DNA of 57,506 nt, taken from assembly GCF_002860125.1 (NCBI RefSeq), contig NZ_PGVA01000029.1, positions 1-57,506 of the forward strand, read 5' to 3'. Positions 1 through 8,125 of this stretch are shown one piece after another. Positions within the stretch are counted from its first letter, which is position 1; every line of letters begins with the position of its first letter. Below the pieces are notes generated by a model. That model saw only the letters and a program-made list of their open reading frames with translations. It did no database searches and had not been told where the DNA came from. The translations under genes and the position numbers were made by a program. Origin of the DNA: Bacillus canaveralius. Lineage in GTDB: Bacteria > Bacillota > Bacilli > Bacillales > Cytobacillaceae.

Positions 1-48
1 CACTTTTCCGCACTGACTGGCTCAAAACTCCGCACATGTGGCTCAATT
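1..48. mobile_element. Possible IS21-type insertion-sequence end
   Basis: The first bases hold a direct repeat: CCGCAC plus 4 bases plus TGGCTCAA at 8-25, and CCGCAC plus 3 bases plus TGGCTCAA at 30-46. Repeated short sequences at the tips are typical of IS21-family elements. The kinase-helicase frame loses its family character at this point. Only an edge is visible, so the family is a guess. Confidence 0.4.
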
Positions 49-2800
49 CATATGCAATAATCATATCAAGTTCATTTTTTATAACACGTACTTCTAAATT
101 ATTTCTGTATGAATCGTTAAACTTTTCTTCCATATTATCTAAGAGGGTTGAGGTATCAATCCATTTTACAACTTCATTAAAACCTAAGTTATGTTTTCTA
201 CTCTCAGCTTTTACTTTTGTATTAATCCTGTATGTTGGATAAAAACTTGTATTTACTAGTTTAGAAATTTCAGGATGCATTCGAAATTGTGAAGTTAACG
301 TTTCTTTAGCTTCTGGTGAACAAAGTTCAAATATATCTTCAAATAGACTCTTTTCTAGTTTTTTTATATTAATTTTAGCTTCTAAACCTTTATCTTGAAC
401 TAGATTAACTATTGGAGGTAATTGCTTATGGTCACCAACTAAAACAATTTTTTTACCTAATAACATAGGAAGAATAAGTTCAGGAGCAGTTGCTCTTGCA
501 GCCTCATCTATAATTACCCAATCATAAGTTAAGTTTCTTAAAGTATGTCTTGATGCAATACCTACACAGGTTGCTGCTACAATTGATGCTTCTCTAGCAA
601 AGATATCATCAAACTCATCCAATAGATCTAATCTATTTGTCCAATTTTTTATAATATTTATTGTCTCCACGACTTTTGAATCAAATAATCTAGCATCTAT
701 TTCATCTGGGTTAATAAAAGTATTTTTATTTAAATGAAATTGCATATACTTTCGTAGTTCTTTATCTTTCCCATATGATTTCTCAATATATTCTATCGTA
801 TTACTTATAGAATTTGACTTTACTTCCTCAGCCCAAGCTTTAATTTGTTCAGTAGCTAATAGATTTTGTGCGTCCTTAGATATTTTCTCACTTGTCCCTA
901 CACGTATAATTTTCTTATCCGAATGTGTTTTAAGAACATTTTTTAGCAAATGATCAACCGCTACATGAGAAGGGGATGTTATTAATACTGTAGACTTTGA
1001 ATCCTGTAAAAATATTTGATTTATTAATTCTGTTATTACTGTTGACTTACCTGTCCCCGGAGGACCTTGGATTAGAAAAACATCATTGGTTTTTAAAGCT
1101 TTTTGAACAATTTCTTTATTAGCCTCATCAATATTTTGATTTACAAAGTCTAAGTTTAAATCAATTTTTTTCATTGTTAGTTGCTCAGGATTAAGAAGAA
1201 AATCTATTAAATTTCTATTGACCGATTCATTATTTTTAAGTGAATATAAAGCGTTACTATATCTTTTTAACATTTTGTTACTCATCGATATATCAACTCT
1301 AGTTTCACCACGTTTACTTAAATTTTGAATTTCTACATCAGAAAGTAAGGCAACCTTTAACTTATTTTCTTTTATACTTTTTATTGGTCCAACACTAACA
1401 AACTTATTTGTTTTTGTTTGTAATTTTATGTAATCACCATCTTGCAACATAGAGGAATCATAATTAGTGTCCATAGTTATTGTTAAAAAGTTGTTTGAAG
1501 CCTCATATTCAAAACTATCATAATTGCCTATTCGTTCCCTGTTAAAGTTGATCTGTTTAAGTATTTTTAATACTTCCTCCCAATCAGCTATTAACTTATT
1601 TTTTTGATCTATTTTTTCCATTTTTTGTTTAAACGACTTAAAGCTCATATCAATTTCGTTTAATAATTTATTTAAATCAGAAGATTCAATTCCATTTGGT
1701 CTTTCTTGAGTTATATCTAAATTCAGCTTAATCTCGATACCTTTTGATTTTTCTAATTCATTTTCATGATATTTATCAATCGAGAAGACTTTAAAAACTT
1801 TCAAATATCCATTTTTTCTATCTGGCAACAGATGGTATTTAATTCCATTACCTATCAAGTAATAATTATTTTCAGTTTTGTACACAGTAGATTCAATTAA
1901 ACTTTGCTCTATAAAATCCTTTACAGCATTAAAATGGGTACTAGAAACTTTTCCTATATCTTGTAAATTTCTATTAATAATCTGCGGGATAAATAGTTTA
2001 ACATTACCATCTACTAAATTAAGTTTTATTTCAGTTTTTAAATCTTCAATGAAAGTAATCAAACTTCTATATCTATCTTCCTTATTAAGTCTTAAAGATT
2101 TACGTAAAATATCTTTTATGTTTTCAGACACATAAAGGGAGTCTATAGACTTATAAAGCTCTTCTTTATCTTCAGGTGGTTCACTACCAGTAACTAAATA
2201 ATAAAATGTAGCTCCAAGGGAAAATATATCGCTTCTAAAATCAATTTGCTGCCCTAATAAATGTTCAGGGGAAGCATAGCGTTTGGTAATGTGGTCTTTT
2301 AAAGTATGACCGGTTCTGAATAAATACATATCCAAAATTTTGCTAACACCAAAATCAATAACCTTTACTTCCATGTTTAAGTTTACTAACACATTGGACG
2401 GTTTAATGTCTCTATGTATTATCCGCTTATCATGAGCAGCTTGAACACCGTTTAATAATTGAATCATAATATGTAATTGTTGAACTTTTGAGGGCTTATT
2501 TTTTTTTACAAATTCCTCAAGGTTTTCTCCCTGAAAATATTCCATAACTATATAAAAATTATCTCCATCAATTCCAGAATCTTTGTATTCTATGATATTT
2601 GAATGGTTTATCATTGAGAGAGCTTTTGAATCTCTATGAAATATTTCTTGTAAATCACTGAATTCCAAACTACTATAATTTTGATTTAATATTTTCACCA
2701 CAATCGGAGTTCTTCCTTTAACCGTATAACCTTTATAAAGGGTACTTTGAAAAGTATCTAACATTTTTTCTTCAAGAACATACTTGTTTGTTAGAATCAT
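1..2800 (-). CDS. Ser/Thr protein kinase fused to UPF1-like SF1 helicase (partial, runs off left edge)
   Basis: An uninterrupted reading frame of about 933 codons starts at the ATG at 2800 and stays open to base 1. Residues 1 to about 270 form a protein kinase: the VVKIL lysine, HRDIKPSN catalytic loop (about 130), DFG (about 150) and an SPE motif (about 175) are all present, so the kinase looks active. After a linker of about 300 residues comes an SF1 helicase of the AAA_11/AAA_12 (UPF1-like) type: Walker A GPPGTGKST (about 580), DEAA box (about 764), GDHKQLPP (about 790) and QFRMHPE (about 840). The last 15 or so codons no longer look like helicase and coincide with a repeat resembling an insertion-sequence end, so the gene is probably truncated. 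A kinase joined to a nucleic-acid helicase in a genomic island suggests a defence or conflict protein; that role is inference. A catabolite-responsive-like sequence (TGAAAGCGCTGCC) lies at 2848-2860 upstream. Confidence 0.85.
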   Translation of the reverse strand, partial: MILTNKYVLEEKMLDTFQSTLYKGYTVKGRTPIVVKILNQNYSSLEFSDLQEIFHRDSKALSMINHSNIIEYKDSGIDGDNFYIVMEYFQGENLEEFVKKNKPSKVQQLHIMIQLLNGVQAAHDKRIIHRDIKPSNVLVNLNMEVKVIDFGVSKILDMYLFRTGHTLKDHITKRYASPEHLLGQQIDFRSDIFSLGATFYYLVTGSEPPEDKEELYKSIDSLYVSENIKDILRKSLRLNKEDRYRSLITFIEDLKTEIKLNLVDGNVKLFIPQIINRNLQDIGKVSSTHFNAVKDFIEQSLIESTVYKTENNYYLIGNGIKYHLLPDRKNGYLKVFKVFSIDKYHENELEKSKGIEIKLNLDITQERPNGIESSDLNKLLNEIDMSFKSFKQKMEKIDQKNKLIADWEEVLKILKQINFNRERIGNYDSFEYEASNNFLTITMDTNYDSSMLQDGDYIKLQTKTNKFVSVGPIKSIKENKLKVALLSDVEIQNLSKRGETRVDISMSNKMLKRYSNALYSLKNNESVNRNLIDFLLNPEQLTMKKIDLNLDFVNQNIDEANKEIVQKALKTNDVFLIQGPPGTGKSTVITELINQIFLQDSKSTVLITSPSHVAVDHLLKNVLKTHSDKKIIRVGTSEKISKDAQNLLATEQIKAWAEEVKSNSISNTIEYIEKSYGKDKELRKYMQFHLNKNTFINPDEIDARLFDSKVVETINIIKNWTNRLDLLDEFDDIFAREASIVAATCVGIASRHTLRNLTYDWVIIDEAARATAPELILPMLLGKKIVLVGDHKQLPPIVNLVQDKGLEAKINIKKLEKSLFEDIFELCSPEAKETLTSQFRMHPEISKLVNTSFYPTYRINTKVKAESRKHNLGFNEVVKWIDTSTLLDNMEEKFNDSYRNNLEVRVIKNELDMIIAYELSHMCGVLSQSVRKS

Positions 2801-3010
2801 TAGTATCTAACTCCCTACAGTTTTATTAAGAAAAAGTACATATCAATTGAAAGCGCTGCCTAATAAAAAGAAATGACTTCAGTTTGTTTTTAGTTACTCC
2901 CTTTCATTGTATATTTTACCATAAACCTTTCTACAATCTTTGCTATAATTTACATTTAAAAATAAGCTGAAGAAGGTTATGCATGTTTTAACATCGACAA
3001 AAATAACAAT

Positions 3011-3071
3011 AAAAAATGCTACGTGTACTTGATTTTATCCTTTAATAAAAACCATGTAACGAGGCATTTTT
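3011..3071. terminator. Bidirectional hairpin terminator
   Basis: AAAAAATGC plus TACGTG pairs with CATGTA plus GCATTTTT, giving a long-looped hairpin with T tracts in both directions. It lies between the start of the kinase-helicase gene and the 3' end of the small remnant at 3082. Confidence 0.5.
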
Positions 3072-3081
3072 CAATTAGTAT

Positions 3082-3255
3082 TTAATTTGTTTGATTAGTA
3101 AATTTTCCAATTTCCTCCATTACATTCCCGTCATCCATATACTCAGCAATCCTCTGCACAAGCAATTTATTTTCAAACATAGCTTTTCGAATATCCGAAT
3201 GAGATTTTACGTGTTGAAGATTATTCGCATCATCAATTATTAACTTTGCTATATA
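3082..3255 (-). pseudogene. C-terminal remnant of an unknown protein, cut by an IS630-like element
   Basis: A minus-strand frame encodes about 57 charged, coding-like residues ending at a stop at 3082. No start codon or ribosome site lies before it; the frame simply runs into the left end of the IS630-like element near 3260. The sequence right of the element (4420-4640) does not obviously continue it. The family is not recognised. It is best read as the tail of a gene broken by the insertion. Confidence 0.35.
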
Positions 3256-3259
3256 GAAT

Positions 3260-4420
3260 GAACTTAAGTTTTTCTTCCTGATTTGGGAAGGATTTTTGTA
3301 CATCACACGTCGAATAGAGATTTATCATGAATGGGCGGTGATGTATAATGACATCCACTGTTGACGAATTGCAGGAAGTTGAGAAGAGACTGAAATCAGA
3401 AAAAGATCGTCGCATGTATGAACGTTACCAGGCAATTCGCCTGCATCTTTTGGGAAATACCAATAACAAAATTGCAACCATTCTTAACCGCACAGATAGA
3501 ACCGTTGGAACCTATATCCGAGCCTATAAAAAAAACGGATTGGAAGGTCTTTCTATGAAGTTTTCAAGTGGAAAGCCGACACGGTTAACGGTTGAGCAGC
3601 AGGAACAATTGAGACAGACCATTGTTGCCCGACTCCCTCATGAGTGCGGTTTTCCTGCCAAGTTTAACTGGACGCTAGATATCATCAGGTCGTACATTCT
3701 CCGTGAGTTCGGACATGAATACTCCATCCGGGGTGTGTCGAAATTGATGGCGCGAATGGGTATGAGTTACACAAAGCCCACCTACACCCTAGCTGCAGCT
3801 GACGAAGAAAAGCAAAAAGAATTTGTCGAAACCACCTTCCCTGAGGTAAAAAAAATACGATAATGGCGAAATTGATCACATTTTGTTCGAAGATGAAAGC
3901 ATGATCCGTGATTACCAGGCGCTACAGTACACATGGTTTGAGAAAGGAAAGTAAAGAATCATTAAAACCACCGGCAAACATCGTGGCGTAAAACTATTGG
4001 CAACCGTTGATTACGTCACTGGTGAAATCGTATGGCAGGAGGAAGAGCAATACACGGCAGAAGAATTCCTTGCCTTCCTTAACAAAGTAACAGAAGCCTA
4101 TCCGACCGGGAACATTGTCATGATCCTGGACAATGCGAGGATTCACCATGCAAATATGCTTGAACCCTTCCTCAAGGAAATGGAAGGAAGACTGAAACTT
4201 GTATTTTTGCCACCCTACAGCCATCAACTGAATATTGTGGAGGGGCTTTGGAAATGGCTGAAATCCGACGTCATCAACAATGTTTTCTACTATACGGCAG
4301 CTGAAATTCGGAAAAACGTCCATACCTTTATGGAAAATATAAATCCTATGAAAGTCATTGACCGCCTTTGTGTAAGGATGGAGTCAAATGCAATTCAGGA
4401 AAATCTTTAATTCAACTTAT
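3260..4420 (+). mobile_element. IS630-family-like insertion sequence (decayed)
   Basis: The element carries a single transposase gene. Imperfect terminal inverted repeats are visible: about 3264-3285 (TTAAG, then CCTGATTTG) and the complement of about 4391-4412 (TTAAAG, then CCTGAATTG). TATA-rich bases flank both ends, as expected for a family that targets TA. Exact boundaries are uncertain by about 10 bases. Confidence 0.65.
3348..4410 (+). pseudogene. IS630-type transposase, frameshifted and with a nonsense codon
   Basis: The N-terminal part (3348-3863) has a helix-turn-helix region (NRTDRTVGTYIRAYKKNG) and a second winged-helix-like region. The frame then changes at a run of eight A residues (3848-3855). 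The continued frame reads FEDES (first catalytic Asp), meets a TAA at 3952-3954 where GK-RIIKTTGKHRG is expected, and resumes to 4410 with MILDNARIHHA (second Asp) and NIVEGLWKWLK (Glu). The A8 run could be a programmed slip site, as in some relatives, but the additional TAA makes this copy inactive. It replaced the 5' part of the minus-strand gene at 3082. Confidence 0.85.
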
Positions 4421-4638
4421 ATATATACCTCAGTGAAAATTACTCTACCGGTCCAATAAATGGAGAATAATAAATATAACTGTAATTAATTGAATTTGTT
4501 TATCACTATAGTAAAATAGTACTAAGAAGATAATTGGTTACCTGTAAGGAATAGAAGGCGGACGCGTAAATTGCTACCTGTTTTTTCGTTAGGAATTATC
4601 TAGCTATATTAATCTATAATTTAAAAGGAGAAATACAA

Positions 4639-5172
4639 ATGTCGTCAATTACGTTTACTAATGGGGTTATTAATTTAGAAGATCTCCAATATGAAATGAA
4701 CAGAAATGTAAAGAATTATATGATTGACACACCTAATTGGAGCGTAGCAGCATCTAATTTAAAATATTTATTATCTCAAACTGCTTCTTTTTTTTATGAT
4801 TTTATAAAAAGTGGTGAAAGACCTACCCCTAACCAATACTGGTTTGTTTTTGCAAATCTATCCTCCCAGTTATGTTTCAATTATGGTGCTGCACTTTATA
4901 ATCAATTAAGCGAAGATAACGTTTTTAGTAAGGAATTTGAAAAAGTTGAAAATGCTTTAATTACTGCTGCTATGGTAATGCCAAATTCTAATGAACAAGA
5001 ATATATTGAGTACCTTCAAATGATTGAAGGTACGTATGTTCAATCCCTCTTAAAACAAGGAACAGTTACTCAAATGTCCCTTGTCGAATTTGTTTTATCA
5101 AAAAACAATAATTTAGATCAAAATTTAATAAATTTCTTCACTAATATTCGAGACAATTACATACCTTCATAA
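4639..5172 (+). CDS. Hypothetical protein, 177 aa
   Basis: An ATG with a good ribosome site (AAAGGAG, 8 bases upstream) opens a 177-residue acidic soluble protein with no signal peptide or membrane segment. It is predicted mostly helical and ends at a strong terminator (5181-5212). No known family or catalytic motif was recognised. It sits alone between the IS630-like element and the dead integrase, so it is cargo of the left island. Its low GC and intact frame suggest a functioning gene. Confidence 0.75.
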   Translation: MSSITFTNGVINLEDLQYEMNRNVKNYMIDTPNWSVAASNLKYLLSQTASFFYDFIKSGERPTPNQYWFVFANLSSQLCFNYGAALYNQLSEDNVFSKEFEKVENALITAAMVMPNSNEQEYIEYLQMIEGTYVQSLLKQGTVTQMSLVEFVLSKNNNLDQNLINFFTNIRDNYIPS

Positions 5173-5180
5173 ATTATTTT

Positions 5181-5212
5181 AAAAGCAAACTAGAAAAATC
5201 TAGTTTGCTTTT
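5181..5212 (+). terminator. Rho-independent terminator of the 177-aa gene
   Basis: A perfect 14-bp stem (AAAAGCAAACTAGA with its complement) around a 4-base A loop ends in TTTT, 9 bases after the stop codon. The flanking A and T runs make it able to work in both directions. Confidence 0.85.
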
Positions 5213-5568
5213 GTATGTTATTTTATTCCAAATCACTCTAGAACTAAGCATTCTTTTTGTACTAACCCGTTAGTGGAACAAGAAAAAGGCATTATCTCAG
5301 CTTTAAAGGAAAGCAACCGTGAATAAAAATAATACTCGTTCGAATTAGTTATTACATTTTAACTACCCCTTTAAATTTAGATAGCGTTTTTTTCGCAGTT
5401 ATTTAAAATCCCATTATGACAAGACCGCTTTCGTACTAACCTTCCTCGTTAATTAAAAGGCCACTGACTTTCTCCCTGTTTGTTACAGATAACGAATTAT
5501 TCACTTTCTAATCGGGCATAATGGACATTTGTAAACAAAAAACATGGAAAGAGAGGTCATTCAATGAA

Positions 5569-6780
5569 ATGAAAGGACATTTCTATAGGAGAGGCTGTAC
5601 GTGCAAGAAGTAGAACTGCAACTGCGGATCCAAATGGGCTTATGTGGTGGACATCAGAATTGATCCAGTGACTGGTAAACGAAAACAAAAGACCAAAAGC
5701 GGTTTTATAACCAAGAAAGAGGCTGAAATAGCTGCTACTGCTCTGATTCATGAGCTAGAGCAGTGATTCTATATCGAGGAAACCAGTCAGACGTTTAGCG
5801 ATTTTGCAAACGAATGGCTTCCCATCTATAGTGAGGCAAAAGATGTAAAGCCCGGAACCATACGAGTCCGTCTTCATGAAATCGGGAAATTGCTGCCTTA
5901 CTTTGGCCAATTAAAGTTAAAAGACATTACTGCTAAACGGTATCAAGATGCGTTAAACGATTTAAAGGACCAAGGATACTCAGATAGCACAAGAGAGGGG
6001 ATTCATCGTACTAGCAGGATGATTTTTCGAAAGGCGTTAGAATTTGAACTCATAAAAAAAGATCCAACAGAATTCGCCTATCTCAAAAAAGATAAGAAGA
6101 CCATTGAACAGCTGGAGGAGGAAGAAGTCCCAAAGTATCTTGAAAAGGAAGAGCTTGCCCTATTTTTAAAGACAGCCAAGGAACATGGTTTGTAACACGA
6201 TTACTTGATGTATCTAATTCTTTCGTATACAGGTATTCGAGTTGGTGAATTAGTGGCACTCAAGTGGAAGGATGTCGATTTCGTGAACCACACGATCAGC
6301 ATCACTAAAACGTATTATAATCCAAAAAATAATACGCTAGAGTATCAACTGGTCACTCCAAAGACAAAAAAATCACGAAGGAAAATCATCGTGGACGAAG
6401 ATGTCATAGATGCTTTGAAGGAGCATAAAAAAGTTCAGGAGGAAGTTATTGAGAAGTTAGGTGCTGCTTACTATAACCAAGATTTTATTTTTGCCAAAAT
6501 GGAGCGACAATATGGTTATCCTATTGTGATTAAAACCGTACGAGACCGAATGAAAAGGCTGCTCGCTATCGCAGGCTTAAATGAAGATTTAACACCGCAT
6601 AGTCTAAGACACACGCACACGTCACTTCTTGCCGAGGCAGGTGTCACTCTCGAACAAATCATGGATCGTTTAGGTCATACTGACGATCAAATTACGAAAA
6701 ATGTGTATCTCCACGTAACCCAAGAGATGAAAAAAGAAGCCTCTCAAAAGTTCGCTGAACTCATGAGAAGCCTCCGTTAA
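5569..6780 (+). pseudogene. Tyrosine integrase of the left island, killed by three in-frame stops
   Basis: One continuous frame from ATG 5569 reads as a full integrase of about 403 codons, close to the intact copy at 45831-47051 (shared blocks TGIRVGELVALKWKDVDF, HSLRHTHTSLLAEAG, RLGHTDDQ). It is interrupted by TAG at 5611-5613, TGA at 5764-5766 and TAA at 6193-6195, with no frameshift. The catalytic Arg, HxxR, GH and Tyr (NVYLHVT) are all still present. The N-terminus has a Cys-rich knuckle (CTC then CNC) where the first stop falls. A ribosome site (GAGAGG) precedes the start. The gene abuts an att copy at 6861-6881, so it is the integrase of an older island now fixed in place. Confidence 0.9.
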
Positions 6781-6789
6781 TTTACCTCA

Positions 6790-6811
6790 ATGTTAGCAAA
6801 ATGTTAGCAAA
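6790..6811 (+). repeat. Tandem 11-bp repeat beside the left integrase
   Basis: ATGTTAGCAAA occurs twice head to tail at 6790-6800 and 6801-6811, just after the dead integrase and before the att copy. The position fits arm-type binding sites of that integrase. Confidence 0.6.
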
Positions 6812-6860
6812 CCACTCTCATCTTACTCCAAAACCCATTCATATCAAGGGTTTGAGGGCG

Positions 6861-6881
6861 TTATTACATCATGCCGCCCAT
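6861..6881. other. att copy: outer end of the right island (duplicate of the groEL 3' end)
   Basis: These 21 bases are identical to 47090-47110, which contain the groEL stop codon and the last Met-Gly codons. A hairpin-forming pair (AAACCC at 6831-6836, GGGTTT at 6848-6853) precedes it at nearly the same distance as in the groEL copy. It marks the junction between island 2 (left) and island 1 (right). Confidence 0.85.
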
Positions 6882-6894
6882 CTATTAACCATAT

Positions 6895-7001
6895 AAACAT
6901 GAACAAACGGACTTTATAAAACCCATTAAATCAACGTTCATTCGTTTACACTAAACATAAATAAGACCAATATTAAACATAAACATGAACAAAACATGAA
7001 C
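6895..7001 (+). repeat. Integrase arm-type repeats at the left end of island 1
   Basis: AAACATGAAC occurs at 6895-6904, 6981-6990 and 6992-7001. The same decamer occurs twice at 47016-47025 and 47028-47037 beside the other att copy. Matching repeats at both outer ends of one 40 kb segment are what a lambda-type integrase needs. The rest of 7000-8070 has no convincing gene. Confidence 0.6.
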
Positions 7002-7425
7002 AGTTATCTTTATCGTATTCTTTATGTGACTATCTGGAATCTTAGTCATTTTTATTTCCATCTTTAATCTTTTGTCCAGCAACTTTACTTTTAGTTAAAT
7101 GCAGGGGAAATAAACATAATTTTAAATAAAAAGTTTTTCTATGAATTGAGGATAGGTCTTGCTACATCTTAACGAGTTATCATAATTCGGATATCTTGAA
7201 CGGCTGAACCAGTTGCAGCCGTATCAACTTCCTCCTCGAAAAGATCTAATTGGAATTATTAAAAAACATTTTCATAAACGTTACCAGCAACGTGATTGTA
7301 AAAAAATCCGGATGCTTACCCTCCCAATTAAAGGTATTTTGCCCTCGAAAATTCTTTCAAGCAACGTTGAAGCTTAGAAAAAGACTTAATAAACCAATGC
7401 ACCCATGCCCTCCAATGATTAGCAT

Positions 7426-7462
7426 GAAAGTTGAGGTCGCGGGTTCGAGCCCCGCATAAGGG
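7426..7462 (+). other. tRNA 3'-end-like fragment (T arm only)
   Basis: GAGGTCGCGGGTTCGAGC plus CCCGC is a canonical variable-loop/T-arm sequence with a 5-bp stem. No matching 5' acceptor, D arm or anticodon arm lies upstream, so this is not a tRNA gene. It could be a scar from an element that once used a tRNA 3' end. Confidence 0.45.
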
Positions 7463-7886
7463 GTTAGGCGTTTTTTGTTTTCTATAATTATTATAGATTA
7501 GCTTGTTTTGTTATCCAATTGATATTTACTAACCCTCCCAAATTATCCTGTGAAAATTTCATCTAAAAAGTTGTCATTTTATTAGCTTGGAAACCCTACG
7601 AGTGACCTGGTAAATCCGGGTAACACAAACATCCACCAATTCTTACATTTAACTTTTCTTTAAATTGCGTGAGATAAAGTATGTTTTTTACGTTCTTTCA
7701 AAGGTGGGATTATTTTCCATAATATGGAAAATAATTATCTGCTTTAAATCAACGTTTTTCCCTTTTAGGTTTCCTCGGATCTTAACCGACTTTATGTAAA
7801 GGGTATTCAAGGGGTATTCAAAATAAATACGCTGGCCGGCTATTTACAGGAAACCTTGCTTAAGTTATAAACAATCACTTATCAAA

Positions 7887-7918
7887 TCGAGCCTTGACTA
7901 CATGTAGTCAAGGCTCGA
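7887..7918. repeat. Perfect 32-bp palindrome
   Basis: TCGAGCCTTGACTACA followed by its exact reverse complement, with no unpaired centre. It lies in a gene-free stretch upstream of the restriction operon's 3' end and is followed by ATAAAA. It could be a terminator or a protein-binding site. Confidence 0.6.
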
Positions 7919-8076
7919 TAAAATGAAAACTGTAAAGGAATTAAGCTCAACTGCTCATAAACTTTATGAAACTGTTTCTTTTTAATACTCTGATGTTTTA
8001 TACATAGGGATTTTTGTCTGCTTTGTTTAGGTTTCTTGTTATTACTAATCCATTTTATGTTGACAGCACCAATTAA

Positions 8077-8117
8077 TAAAAAGGCTCATAATTCAGAATC
8101 CTTGAGCAACCTTTTTA
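8077..8117 (-). terminator. Terminator of the type III restriction operon
   Basis: On the minus strand AAAGGTTGCTCA pairs with TGAGC-CTTTTT across a 14-base loop, 9 bases after the res stop codon. Confidence 0.65.
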
Positions 8118-8125
8118 AAGATTAT

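Noticed and set aside
5569-6780. Stop-codon recoding or readthrough in the integrase
   Set aside because: All three different stop codons occur in the one frame while neighbouring genes use stops normally; simple decay explains it better.
7426-7462. Complete tRNA gene
   Set aside because: Only the T arm exists; no pairing acceptor, D arm or anticodon arm.
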